A stretch of DNA of 64,000 nt, from contig NZ_CM007717.1 in NCBI RefSeq assembly GCF_002019855.1, positions 8,416,705 to 8,480,704 of the forward strand, written 5' to 3'. The notes under the pieces are model-generated. The model ran no database searches, was not told the DNA's origin, and saw nothing but the letters and a program-made list of their open reading frames with translations. The stretch is from Streptomyces antibioticus (lineage in GTDB: Bacteria; Actinomycetota; Actinomycetes; Streptomycetales; Streptomycetaceae). Positions 1 through 7,976 of this stretch are shown here, in pieces. Numbering within the stretch: the first letter of the stretch is position 1; each line of letters starts with the position of its first letter. The translations under genes were made by a program, and so were the position numbers.

Positions 1-166
1 CCTCTAGCTGTCGGGGGATCGCGGCGCTGAGCGTGAGGTGGTGGTATGTCGCCCGCAGGCCGTAAGGAGCGAAGACGGTGAGGCAGGTGCGCAGCGCGCT
101 GTGCCGCCGGTGGAGGGGGAGCCGGGCGTCGTGCACGCGCGCCCGCTGGGTCAGGAAGCTGGTCAT
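1..166 (-). CDS. Partial hypothetical protein, N-terminal part only
   Basis: The first 55 codons of a gene that runs off the left edge. The ATG overlaps the stop codon of the upstream gene in an ATGA arrangement, so the two are probably translationally coupled. The visible peptide starts MTSFLTQRARVHDARLPLHR and is rich in arginine and leucine. No signal peptide or recognisable motif is visible and I do not recognise the family. The coupling is the main evidence that it is real. Confidence 0.45.
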   Translation of the reverse strand, partial: MTSFLTQRARVHDARLPLHRRHSALRTCLTVFAPYGLRATYHHLTLSAAIPRQLE

Positions 167-780
167 TCTGTGAGCTCCAGGTCCAGTGCCCGGGCCAAGG
201 CGTCCGTGACGGCGGCGGCGTGTGTCGGCAGGTGTTGTTCGGCCCAGGTTCCGGCGAGGCTGTGGAAGTTCCGCAAGTCCGTCTGGGCACCGGTGATGAG
301 CGCGCGCACCTGGTCCACAGGTAGTTCGATCACCGGACTGCCGTCCTCCGCGTAGGTGTCGAGAGTCAGCCGGACGGTGTCGCCGACACGTTCGGCCGCT
401 GAGCACGGGTCGTGGCCGAAGTAGGAGCAGCCGGTGCCGTCGAGCACCTCCAGCCAGTCCCGCCACGTCTCCAGTCCGTTGCAGCAGCCCGGTTCGACGT
501 AGACGGTGCCGGTGGCTGTGTCGGCCACCCGGAACCCGCCGGCGGCGAACAGGTCGGGCACGGTGAGCAGCCCGTGCAGGAACGCGCCGAGCGGGTCGGT
601 CGGGCATGGCCCGTGCTCCGCCGGCTCGAGGTTGTTGCAGTCGGCGATCCGCATGACCGCCGTGCCGACCTCCGCCGGAGTCCGTTCCCCGTCCAGCACG
701 AGGTAGCCGTACGACTCGTGCTCGCCAACCGGCCAGAGTGCGAAGTCGTCGGCAGCGAAGATCTCCAGAACGGGTTGCAT
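163..780 (-). CDS. Conserved hypothetical protein (205 aa)
   Basis: A soluble, acidic protein beginning MQPVLEIFAADDFALWPVGE, with several cysteines (CNNLEPAEHGPC, EPGCCNG, GCSYFGHDPC) but no regular zinc-ribbon spacing. Codon use is typical Streptomyces with GC-rich third positions. A longer version from a GTG at 819 adds 13 residues; I prefer the ATG at 780 because the N-terminus then begins on a plausible beta strand, but neither start has a strong ribosome binding site. Its stop overlaps the start of the next gene, so it is the first gene of a small leftward operon. Function unknown. Confidence 0.6.
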   Translation of the reverse strand: MQPVLEIFAADDFALWPVGEHESYGYLVLDGERTPAEVGTAVMRIADCNNLEPAEHGPCPTDPLGAFLHGLLTVPDLFAAGGFRVADTATGTVYVEPGCCNGLETWRDWLEVLDGTGCSYFGHDPCSAAERVGDTVRLTLDTYAEDGSPVIELPVDQVRALITGAQTDLRNFHSLAGTWAEQHLPTHAAAVTDALARALDLELTE

Positions 781-975
781 CACGATCACACAGGGATGAT
801 GCCGGACCCACTGCGACACCGCGACGGGCTTTCGCTGCCGGGTGGCGGAGGTCTTGTCTTCTTGGGCCGGAGCGGCAAGAGTCTCAATGATCGCGCGGGT
901 GTGATCTTCCTGGCGAAGAAATGGCGAGCGTCACCAGCCATGTCGAGACCAACGGGTATGGGGGTGAAGGTGCGT

Positions 976-1455
976 ATGAGGAAGCGAGTCTTCCTGCTGT
1001 GCGGCGGCATGCTGGTCGTGGCCGGGATCGCTGCGGCGGTGTGGTGGAACTGGCTGCGCGCGCCGTATGCCTTGGCCGCTTCGCCCACCGTCGATGTCAC
1101 GGTGCGCGCGGAGAAATCCAACTACCCCGATGTGCAGGAGACGGCTGAGGACGTCGACACTGTCGTCCGGATCTACGTGCAGCGGCTCAAGGCGGGTGAC
1201 GTAGGGGGTGTGGCGGAGCTTGCCGGCCCCGCTTACAAGGAGCCCGGGCCGACGGCGGCCCAGTACGTACGCGAATACGGCGAAGCCGCGGGCGGACACG
1301 TTGACATCACTGTGCTGGAAGGCTCCGTCGACTACTTCAACCCCATCACGGTGACCTACCAGCAGACCGGGCAGCGGCAGGAACTTCTGCTGGTCAAGGA
1401 CGACGGACACTGGTGGATCGGCCTCGGCGACGGCGACCCGGCAACAGGAGCGTAG
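976..1455 (+). CDS. Membrane-anchored hypothetical protein (159 aa)
   Basis: Begins MRKRVFLLCGGMLVVAGIAA: a basic start followed by one hydrophobic segment (about residues 4-25), then an extracellular domain of about 130 residues. This is a signal anchor or an uncleaved signal peptide; there is no lipobox cysteine at a cleavage position. The domain includes a helical stretch (TVVRIYVQRLKAGDV) followed by strands ending KDDGHWWIGLGDGDP. That pattern suggests a small NTF2/DUF4878-like lumenal fold, which is only a guess. In-frame starts also exist at 958 (ATG) and 964 (GTG); 976 has a GGGTGAAGG-like ribosome binding site in front. Confidence 0.6.
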   Translation: MRKRVFLLCGGMLVVAGIAAAVWWNWLRAPYALAASPTVDVTVRAEKSNYPDVQETAEDVDTVVRIYVQRLKAGDVGGVAELAGPAYKEPGPTAAQYVREYGEAAGGHVDITVLEGSVDYFNPITVTYQQTGQRQELLLVKDDGHWWIGLGDGDPATGA

Positions 1456-1552
1456 CGGGACGTCGCGGTGCCGAGGCGGCGTTCGTCCGCTCTCCTCCGG
1501 CGAAAACCTTTGGAGCCCGGCCCCTGGGTCATGCCAAACTGAGGCGCACCAA

Positions 1553-1626
1553 AGGGGTGTAGCTCAGATGGCCAGAGCGCCGGCCTCCAAAGCCGGATGC
1601 CGCAGGTTCGACTCCTGCCACCCCTG
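1553..1626 (+). tRNA. tRNA-Trp (CCA anticodon)
   Basis: The cloverleaf can be drawn by hand. The acceptor stem AGGGGTG pairs with CACCCCT, the D stem GCTC pairs with GAGC, the anticodon stem CCGGC/GCCGG encloses CTCCAAA (anticodon CCA), and the T stem GCAGG/CCTGC encloses TTCGACT. A discriminator G and an encoded CCA follow at 1626-1629. A tRNA this close to the end of the replicon is unusual and points to a chromosome arm; tRNA genes are also frequent attachment sites. It may be a second copy of an essential core tRNA. Confidence 0.93.
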
Positions 1627-1639
1627 CCACCGATGCTGT

Positions 1640-2104
1640 TCACGGTGAACGCAGGTGCAGCTCCAAGCTGGGGCCGGTCAGAGGCACGGTGCTCCAGGTC
1701 GCCGTGGCGGTCCTCGTCCCGGCGTCGAGGATCAGCCGCACGCGGTGCGGGGTGATGACGACGTAGAGATCGGCGATGAATGTGCTGCCCTGCCAGGCAC
1801 CGGCCGCGACGGCAGGTCGGCCGAGCGGGGAGCCTTCCCGTCAGTCGCCGTCACCCACCTCGATGACGAGGCGCGAGCCGAAGCGTACGAGCCATCCGCC
1901 GTCGATGGGCTCGACGATCACCCAGCGCGGCGATCGAACGGTACGACATCCCCGAGGCGGCCGGTGTCGAGCGCGGCAACAGGGCACGTTGAGAAGCCAT
2001 CCGGGCACCGTATCCAAACACCGTTTCGCACCCCAGTGATCAACTGGACTGCCCTGCAATCGAGTTGGGCCCGATATCGACGGCGGGTCGCTCCGTGCAT
2101 CCAA
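1640..2104 (-). pseudogene. Remnant of an unidentified gene with internal stop
   Basis: On the minus strand a protein-like C-terminus (segments such as FIADLYVVITPHRVRL and ATATWSTVPLTGPSLEL) ends at a stop at 1640. It is preceded in the same frame by a TGA near 1840, and before that by more protein-like sequence (WVIVEPIDGGWLVRFGSRLV). The simplest reading is a decayed gene with a nonsense mutation. Family not recognised. The rest of the interval up to the next gene at 2259 holds no convincing coding sequence on either strand. Confidence 0.3.
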
Positions 2105-2258
2105 TGGTCAGCCGAAGACGAGGGAGATGATCTCCGGACGGCCAGTGCGGTCACGGCGGCGGCCGAGCTGTCCTGGGCCGAACCGTTCCGTGCCCCTGAG
2201 ACCCCGCGCTTTGAGCAGGCTCATGACCCGACGCCGACCACGCCGTCGGCACGATCGT

Positions 2259-2921
2259 TCAGTTGTTGGTGGGGGTGGCGGGGCAGGTGGTGGTGGGGGT
2301 GAGAGATGTGGACTGGGCGAGGTCGACGGTGACGGCGACGCCGTCGACTTTGAGTACGACTACGCCGTGGCGGGTGGAGAGCACTTCCCCGCACAGCGTG
2401 GTGGCGCCCTGTCGGATGATCAGCGCGGGCGGGTCTTTCGGTGGGGCGTACCAGGTGACGCCGACCGCGGTGGCGAGGAGGACGGTGCACAGGCAGGTCA
2501 GGATGATGCCGGTGCGCAGGGTGCGGGCGCTGGCGAGTGCTTCGTCGTGGTCCTCGACCTCGAGCGGTGGCCCCGAGGTGTCGTCGGTTGCGGACAGCCG
2601 GCGGGCGTAGGGGCGGCCGTGCGCTGCGCGCAGGAGGCAGAAGGCTCCGGCTGCGCCCACGGTCAGGGCGGCTGCGAGCAGGATGCCGGCGGTGGCGGAC
2701 CAGGCAGGGGCGAGTTGTCCGACGTCGTTGCGGCCTTTGATCAGGCTGAAGCCGATGAGTCCGGCGAGGAGTGCGCCGAGGCCGTTGCGCCAGGCGGTGG
2801 CGGTCTCGCGTACCCGGTCGAGTTCTTGGTTCAGGGCGCGCCGCATCGACCGGGCCCGGCGGACCTGTGCGGGCGTCGGTGGGGGTCCGGGCAGTAGAGG
2901 GCCGCTCATCCCTGCGCTCAT
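2259..2921 (-). CDS. Three-TM membrane protein of the CHAT operon, candidate effector
   Basis: 220 residues. A proline-rich, basic N-terminal segment is followed by two hydrophobic helices (about 47-65 and 73-95), a charged linker, a third helix (about 138-158), and a small beta-rich domain ending LKVDGVAVTVDLAQSTSL. It is the third gene of the leftward run CHAT protease, zinc-ribbon protein, membrane protein. In computationally described CHAT/TPR conflict systems, transmembrane partners like this are candidate membrane-disrupting effectors. A remnant of a paralogue with the same C-terminal motif lies at about 31126-31290. The role is inferred only from context. Confidence 0.7.
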   Translation of the reverse strand: MSAGMSGPLLPGPPPTPAQVRRARSMRRALNQELDRVRETATAWRNGLGALLAGLIGFSLIKGRNDVGQLAPAWSATAGILLAAALTVGAAGAFCLLRAAHGRPYARRLSATDDTSGPPLEVEDHDEALASARTLRTGIILTCLCTVLLATAVGVTWYAPPKDPPALIIRQGATTLCGEVLSTRHGVVVLKVDGVAVTVDLAQSTSLTPTTTCPATPTNN

Positions 2922-2979
2922 TCCTGTGTTCCGGCCTGTCTCGCGGGGCGCGGTCGTGGGCGGTTCAGTCGGGGCCGTT

Positions 2980-3300
2980 TCATGGGTGCGTCGTGGGCAG
3001 GAGGAGGCTCCAGTAAGCGCCGCAGCCCGTGTGGCCGTCGGGTGCCCCCTCGTACACGGTCTCGACGGTGCAGTACATGACCACCGCTCGGGTGGGTGCG
3101 GGGTCTGTCGCGGTGGTGGTGGCGCGGAAGAGTTCCTTGACGACGGTGAAGTCCATGGGCCGGCCGCAGCGGGGGCAGGGGCCGGCCAGGACGAGGGCGG
3201 AGCCGTAGTCGTCCAGGGTGAAGGTGGCGGCGGCGTGCTGGGCGTACTGGGGGTCGGTGCCGTGGTGGTACGGCGGTGGCGGCGGGAGCGGTGTGTTCAT
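2980..3300 (-). CDS. Small zinc-ribbon-like protein between CHAT gene and membrane gene
   Basis: 106 residues. A proline/tyrosine-rich start is followed by a compact domain with one clear knuckle (GPCPRCGRPMDF) and later cysteines (YCTVETV, GCGAYW), which could complete a metal site. Its ATG overlaps the stop codon of the CHAT gene (ATGA), so the two are translationally coupled and probably work together. I do not recognise the family. An adaptor between the CHAT protease and the membrane protein is a reasonable inference from gene order. Confidence 0.65.
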   Translation of the reverse strand: MNTPLPPPPPYHHGTDPQYAQHAAATFTLDDYGSALVLAGPCPRCGRPMDFTVVKELFRATTTATDPAPTRAVVMYCTVETVYEGAPDGHTGCGAYWSLLLPTTHP

Positions 3301-6300
3301 GTGGGGCCTCCGGTGCGGTCCCGTCGGTGGTGGGTGTGGGGGGAGGCGGTGGCGGCGTGTCCGGTGTAGGTGAAGGCGCTCCAGTCGGCGAGGGCCGCGA
3401 AGGGGCGCGAGGGTGTCGGCGGGTGTGCGGTGGCCGGGGATGCGGGGGAGGGGCCGCGCAGGACGCGCAGGTGCTTGGCCAGTTGGGTGTGGGGGAGGTC
3501 CCGTAGCCGGGTCTGGGCCGCACGCAGTGCTTCGGCCGGGGGTGTGCCGTGGGCCCACCGGTCCACGAAGTCGGTCGTCAGCAGGTGGGCGGCGAGGTCG
3601 TTGACGGGCCAGGAGGCGGAGATCACGCCGCGGGCGCCGGCGCCGATGAGGGTGCCGGGCAGGCCCACGGCCTCGTCGGGCAGTTCGCGGCCGGTGACGG
3701 AGGTGGCGCAGGCGGACAGGATGACCAGGTCGGGTCCGCCGCGTACGTCGAGCAGGTCGCGTACGGTCAGACGGGCGCCGCCGCCGAGGACCAGCGCGCT
3801 GGAGAGGGGATCGGCGGGGTCGGTCTCGGCGTGGCAGGCGAAGTGGGCGAGGCCGCCGTCCTGTCCGAGCCATTCCAGGACCTTCTCGGGTGTGGCGTCG
3901 TCGTCCACGAGGAGCAGGGACTGCAGGAAGTGTTCGGCGCAGGTTGTCACTTCCCGTTCCGCGAAGGGGAGTTCGCGCAGGCCGGTGCCGCGTCCGGCGG
4001 CCACTCCGAGGTAGCGGGGCGGGCGGGGGACGGTTCCGGCGGGTGGCAGGACGCGCAGGCAGGGCGCGAAGCCGACGGCGTGGTCGTCGAGCAGGAAGCG
4101 GTCCGCCTGGAACGGGCCTGCCGGAATCCGGTCCGGCCGGGACGGGTCTGTCCGAGAGCCGTCCGTGTGGTCTGCGTCGGGGGTCTGGCATGCGGTGTGC
4201 CAGGGCAGGTGGGCCAGTTCACCGACGGGGACGAGGGTGAACGGTGTGCCCGGCGCGGGTGCCACCTCGCGCAGGACGTGGTGCCATGCCCACCGGGCGA
4301 ACGGCTCCAGCGCACCCGCGGCGCCCCGGATCTGTTCCTGCCGGCGGGCGAGGGCTCCGGCGCCGAGGCCGTCGAGGGCGGTGGCCGTCACGGCCTGGCC
4401 GGTGACGGTGAAGGCCACCCCGGCTTCCTCGCCCGGGACCAGGTAGACGACCGTGCCGGCGTCCGACCGGCCGCCGGTCACGGCGACGGCCACAGGACCG
4501 GCACTGCCGTCAGCCTCGGCTTCGGCACCTGTACGGCCGTCGGCCTCGGCACAGTCGTCCGCACCGACACCTACACCAGCACCGGTGCCGCTCGCACCGA
4601 CAGCAGCCCCGTTGCCAATGTCCGCAGGCGTGTCCAACCGCAGCCGCTCGGCCATCAACAGCGCACGGGTGTGTTCCAGCCGACGGACCGCACCGGCCGC
4701 GTCACCGGCTCGCCAAGCCGCGGCGGCCACCGCGGCGGGCAAGCCGCGCGAGGTCCGTAGCCAGGTCTCCTTGGCCGTGCGCTCTCCCTGCCCGGCCACC
4801 AGGCGGCCCACCGCCAGCGCGGCGAGGTCGAAGGCGGCCACCGCCTCCACGAACCGCCCCAGCCGGGCCTGCCACAGACCCCACTCCATGGCGCCCTCCG
4901 CGGCCGCCGCCGGATACCGCGCGCGAGCCGCCTCGTACCCTCGCGCATACAACTCCTCGGCCCGCTCCCGCAGTTCGGGTCCGGCGGTCAGCGCGTGGAG
5001 CAGGCGGGTGAGCCCCGCCAGGACGAACGTCGCCGACACCCACGCCCGCGACGCCGCCTCCGCCTCGGCGCGGGCCGCCCGGGCGTGCTCGACGGCCTCC
5101 TCGGCGGGCACCGGCGAGGCGAGGTGCTCGGCCTGCGCGCCCAGGGCGAGGGCGAGCCCGATACGCACATCGACGTCGGAACCGGCCTGCGGACCGTCCA
5201 GTGCGAGCGCCTCACGCTGGGCGGCCACGGCCCGCGCCAGCTCCCGCACCTCGCCGGTGGCCTCGTAACGGGCCTGGTGGGCGTGGCCGAGGTTGGTCAG
5301 AACGGCCCGGCGCTCACTCGGCGCCGCGGGCAGCTCGGCGGCCGCGGTCAGCCGCCGTACGGCCTCGTCCAGGTCGGCGGCAGTGCCCCGCCGTTCATAG
5401 CGCTGGTGCAGGGCCACGGCCAGCCCGCTGCGGGCCAGGACAGTATGCGGACCCCCGTCCGGACGGGCCTCGACGGCCTCCCGCCACAGCGTGACGGCCT
5501 CGTCCAGGTCACTCATCGCACCCCGCGCGAGGAACCGTTCGTACAGACCCGAGGCGAGATTGCCCGCCGTGCGCGCCCGGTCGGGCAGCCCGCCCGGATC
5601 GGCCAGCGCCCGCCGCAGAAGCCCCACCCCCTCGTCCAGCACCGCGGCGGACGACGTCAGCCCCGCCAGCCGCACCAGAGCACTGCCCCAGGCGTCGCGG
5701 AACGACGCGGCCACCATGCCGCCCCCCGAGGGCAGATACGGCGCCACCGCCTCCATACGACGACACGCCTCCGCCAACTCCGCCACGCCACCGCCCGCGC
5801 CGTGGGCCTGCCGGGCGATCCGTGCCTCGGCCTCGGCAGCCACCGCCGTCACCGCGAGCAGCGAACCCGGCCGCACCGCGTCCGCGGCCTCCTCGGCCAT
5901 CTCGACCGCGGCATCCAGCAGCGCCGGCTCGTCCACCGCGACGGCGGCCGTCTCCCGCAGCACCACCGCCAGGTTGACCTGCGCCCCGGCACACGCCACC
6001 GAACCCCGCCCCAGGACGGCCACGGCGTCCTCCAGGACCGCACGGGCCCGGGCCAGATCACCGGCATCGCCCAGCAGCCGGTAGCGCTCGAAGAGGGCGA
6101 TGCCCAGGTTCACCGCTCGCGCCGCCGGATCCTCCGCCTGCGCGAGCGGCGCCGACGGGTCCAGCAGCCGGATCACCTCGTCCAGGTCGGCCCGCGACTT
6201 CCCCCACACGGCCCGCACCAGCAGGCTGCGCGCCAGCCCCTTCTCCGGCGCCGCGCGCAGTGCGGGATCGTCACCGGCGATCTCCAGCGCCCTCCGGGCC

Positions 6301-6980
6301 TGCCGCAGTGCCTGAGCCAACAGCCCTTCGTCATGGGCGAGTTCGGCCTGCTCGCGCAGGCACTCACCCAGCACGTCCAAGGCGAAGATCCACGTATGGA
6401 CCTCCTCGCGATCGTGGCCGTCCGCCTCGACCGGCGGCCGCCCCGCGACCGGCAGCTCCTCCTCCAGCACACCCGTGGCCCCGGCCAGGTCGACGGGATC
6501 CCCGGCGGCCAAGAACCGGTCCGCCAGACAGCGCCCCAGATGCGCGGCAGCCATCAGACGCGGCCACGAACCCCGCTCCGCCATCTCCAGCACACCACGG
6601 AAGAGAAGGACCGCTTCGTCGACGTCCGCGATCCGCCCGCCGGCGGTGAAACGGGAGTGCAGGGCCACGCCGAGCCGGAACGCCGCGTCCGGCCGGTCCT
6701 CGCTGTCGTCGTCCAACTCGCCCAGCGCCGCCGCGAAATGGCGCACGGTGCCCTCGAGATCGCCCAGCCGTTCACAGACCGCCCCGGCCATGGCGTACCA
6801 CCACTGGCGCTCGTGCGGCGCGAGATCCTCCGGCGGCCCCAGTGCGGCCCGCTCCCGCACGGGACCCAGCACCGCGACGGCGAGTTCAGGGGGCGGGATC
6901 CGCAGGTCCATCAACTCCGCCAGCGACAACCGCACTTCGCCCCCCGACGCACCGAACTCGACCGGCCCCAGCCCGTGCAC
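3297..6980 (-). CDS. CHAT-domain protease with TPR-like repeats
   Basis: 1227 residues. Residues of about 50-830 form a long alpha-helical array of TPR-like repeats, many of which carry DLDEAV and RLGVALH/NLG signatures, as in caspase-like CHAT proteins with TPR sensors. The C-terminal third is the CHAT domain: the catalytic histidine is in FACHAE (about residue 1050) and the catalytic cysteine in ILSACATSV (about residue 1091), followed by GVISASWPVND. CHAT proteases are cysteine peptidases used in bacterial immunity and cell-death systems. It starts at a GTG and overlaps the next gene by 4 bases. Degenerate copies of its 5' end occur at 32748-33440 and 37140-37265. Confidence 0.9.
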   Translation of the reverse strand: MHGLGPVEFGASGGEVRLSLAELMDLRIPPPELAVAVLGPVRERAALGPPEDLAPHERQWWYAMAGAVCERLGDLEGTVRHFAAALGELDDDSEDRPDAAFRLGVALHSRFTAGGRIADVDEAVLLFRGVLEMAERGSWPRLMAAAHLGRCLADRFLAAGDPVDLAGATGVLEEELPVAGRPPVEADGHDREEVHTWIFALDVLGECLREQAELAHDEGLLAQALRQARRALEIAGDDPALRAAPEKGLARSLLVRAVWGKSRADLDEVIRLLDPSAPLAQAEDPAARAVNLGIALFERYRLLGDAGDLARARAVLEDAVAVLGRGSVACAGAQVNLAVVLRETAAVAVDEPALLDAAVEMAEEAADAVRPGSLLAVTAVAAEAEARIARQAHGAGGGVAELAEACRRMEAVAPYLPSGGGMVAASFRDAWGSALVRLAGLTSSAAVLDEGVGLLRRALADPGGLPDRARTAGNLASGLYERFLARGAMSDLDEAVTLWREAVEARPDGGPHTVLARSGLAVALHQRYERRGTAADLDEAVRRLTAAAELPAAPSERRAVLTNLGHAHQARYEATGEVRELARAVAAQREALALDGPQAGSDVDVRIGLALALGAQAEHLASPVPAEEAVEHARAARAEAEAASRAWVSATFVLAGLTRLLHALTAGPELRERAEELYARGYEAARARYPAAAAEGAMEWGLWQARLGRFVEAVAAFDLAALAVGRLVAGQGERTAKETWLRTSRGLPAAVAAAAWRAGDAAGAVRRLEHTRALLMAERLRLDTPADIGNGAAVGASGTGAGVGVGADDCAEADGRTGAEAEADGSAGPVAVAVTGGRSDAGTVVYLVPGEEAGVAFTVTGQAVTATALDGLGAGALARRQEQIRGAAGALEPFARWAWHHVLREVAPAPGTPFTLVPVGELAHLPWHTACQTPDADHTDGSRTDPSRPDRIPAGPFQADRFLLDDHAVGFAPCLRVLPPAGTVPRPPRYLGVAAGRGTGLRELPFAEREVTTCAEHFLQSLLLVDDDATPEKVLEWLGQDGGLAHFACHAETDPADPLSSALVLGGGARLTVRDLLDVRGGPDLVILSACATSVTGRELPDEAVGLPGTLIGAGARGVISASWPVNDLAAHLLTTDFVDRWAHGTPPAEALRAAQTRLRDLPHTQLAKHLRVLRGPSPASPATAHPPTPSRPFAALADWSAFTYTGHAATASPHTHHRRDRTGGPT

Positions 6981-7035
6981 AAGAGCCTACGGCGCCCCGC
7001 CGCGCCCGGAGGGGGCGATCACGAAAGCGGACGAG

Positions 7036-7656
7036 TCACCGAGGGGCCACGACGCCGCCCGTTCCCGGATCGGGCCAAGTAGCCACCAGTGCTTGCCGAT
7101 CCGGAAAGCGGGGACCACCGATCATCTCGTCGGTGGGCTCACCGTTGAGCCAGCACACCTGCTCGGGTGCGCCGTCGCCGGTGTCGAACAGACAGCACAC
7201 ACCCCCGCTGCCGGCGGCGAGGCCGGTGAACACCTTCCTGACGCCGGCCGACCGCGCGAAGAGCCGGCTCATCCGCGATGTCGCGGCCCAGCACTCCACC
7301 GACGAGTAACCGGGATGCAGGAAGGATGCGAACCGGAGTGTCACGTAGACGTACCCGATCCTCACCCGCCCGTCCGCCCCGAGTCCGGGGCCGCTCTCCT
7401 GCGCGTACGCGCGCAACGCGTCATCGGCGTCGAACATGAGGGACGTGTCGAGTTCGAGCGTGCCGCTCGTGGAGCAGTCGACGGGCTCGCTCTCGAAATG
7501 GGACGTGAACGGCAGGACGATCCGGTCGCCGCCGGGCAGCGTGACCTCAAGGGGCGGCACGGTACGGTCCGGTGGCGCCAGTTCGGCCAGACGGGCCAGC
7601 GCCCCGGCGACATCTCCAGGCCGCAGATAGATGTCGTAACCGTAGATCAGCCCCAC
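7036..7656 (-). CDS. Conserved hypothetical protein upstream of CHAT gene (206 aa)
   Basis: Soluble protein starting VGLIYGYDIYLRPGDVAGAL. It has a beta-rich centre (PLEVTLPGGDRIVLPFTSHF) and a C-terminal half with cysteines (GGVCCLFDTGDGAPEQVC). A close paralogue lies at 39564-40154 in the same orientation; both start at the same VGLIYGYDI position, which is why I choose this GTG over a longer form from 7695. It lies 55 bases upstream of the CHAT gene on the same strand and may belong to that operon. Function unknown. Confidence 0.7.
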   Translation of the reverse strand: MGLIYGYDIYLRPGDVAGALARLAELAPPDRTVPPLEVTLPGGDRIVLPFTSHFESEPVDCSTSGTLELDTSLMFDADDALRAYAQESGPGLGADGRVRIGYVYVTLRFASFLHPGYSSVECWAATSRMSRLFARSAGVRKVFTGLAAGSGGVCCLFDTGDGAPEQVCWLNGEPTDEMIGGPRFPDRQALVATWPDPGTGGVVAPR

Positions 7657-7976
7657 ACGTGCCCCCAGTTCCCGGATCGAACCGCACCCTCTCACAGCGC
7701 ACGGCGCGAACGCTCACGGGCAGTGGATCACCATGAGCCGGGCCGAGACCGTCGCCAACGGCCTCCTGACCGCCTGCCCGCTGTTCACCGGCCGGCTCGA
7801 CCTCGACGACTGCCCCGTACATCCTCCGCACGCGCACCTATAGTCGGAATCCAGCCACCGGTAAACGAACTCCTCTGCTGCAAAAGGCACTTCCGTAACG
7901 TCCGTGTGCATGACATCTTGCGTCCATCACTTGTTTCGTACGACCCGGCCTGACCACCGGGTCCTCGGAGGACGCA
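7657..7976. other. Intergenic region before the subtilase gene
   Basis: 320 bases between divergent genes. A short rightward frame (MSRAETVANGLLTACPLFTG, ending at 7842) could be the tail of a lost gene but is too short to call. The 60 bases before the protease start, which include an AT-richer stretch, probably hold its promoter. Confidence 0.3.

Noticed and set aside
4995..7082. 695-codon plus-strand open frame opposite the CHAT gene
   Set aside because: Antisense shadow produced by the GC-rich codon bias of the CHAT-TPR gene; low-complexity Arg/Gly/Pro composition with no motif.
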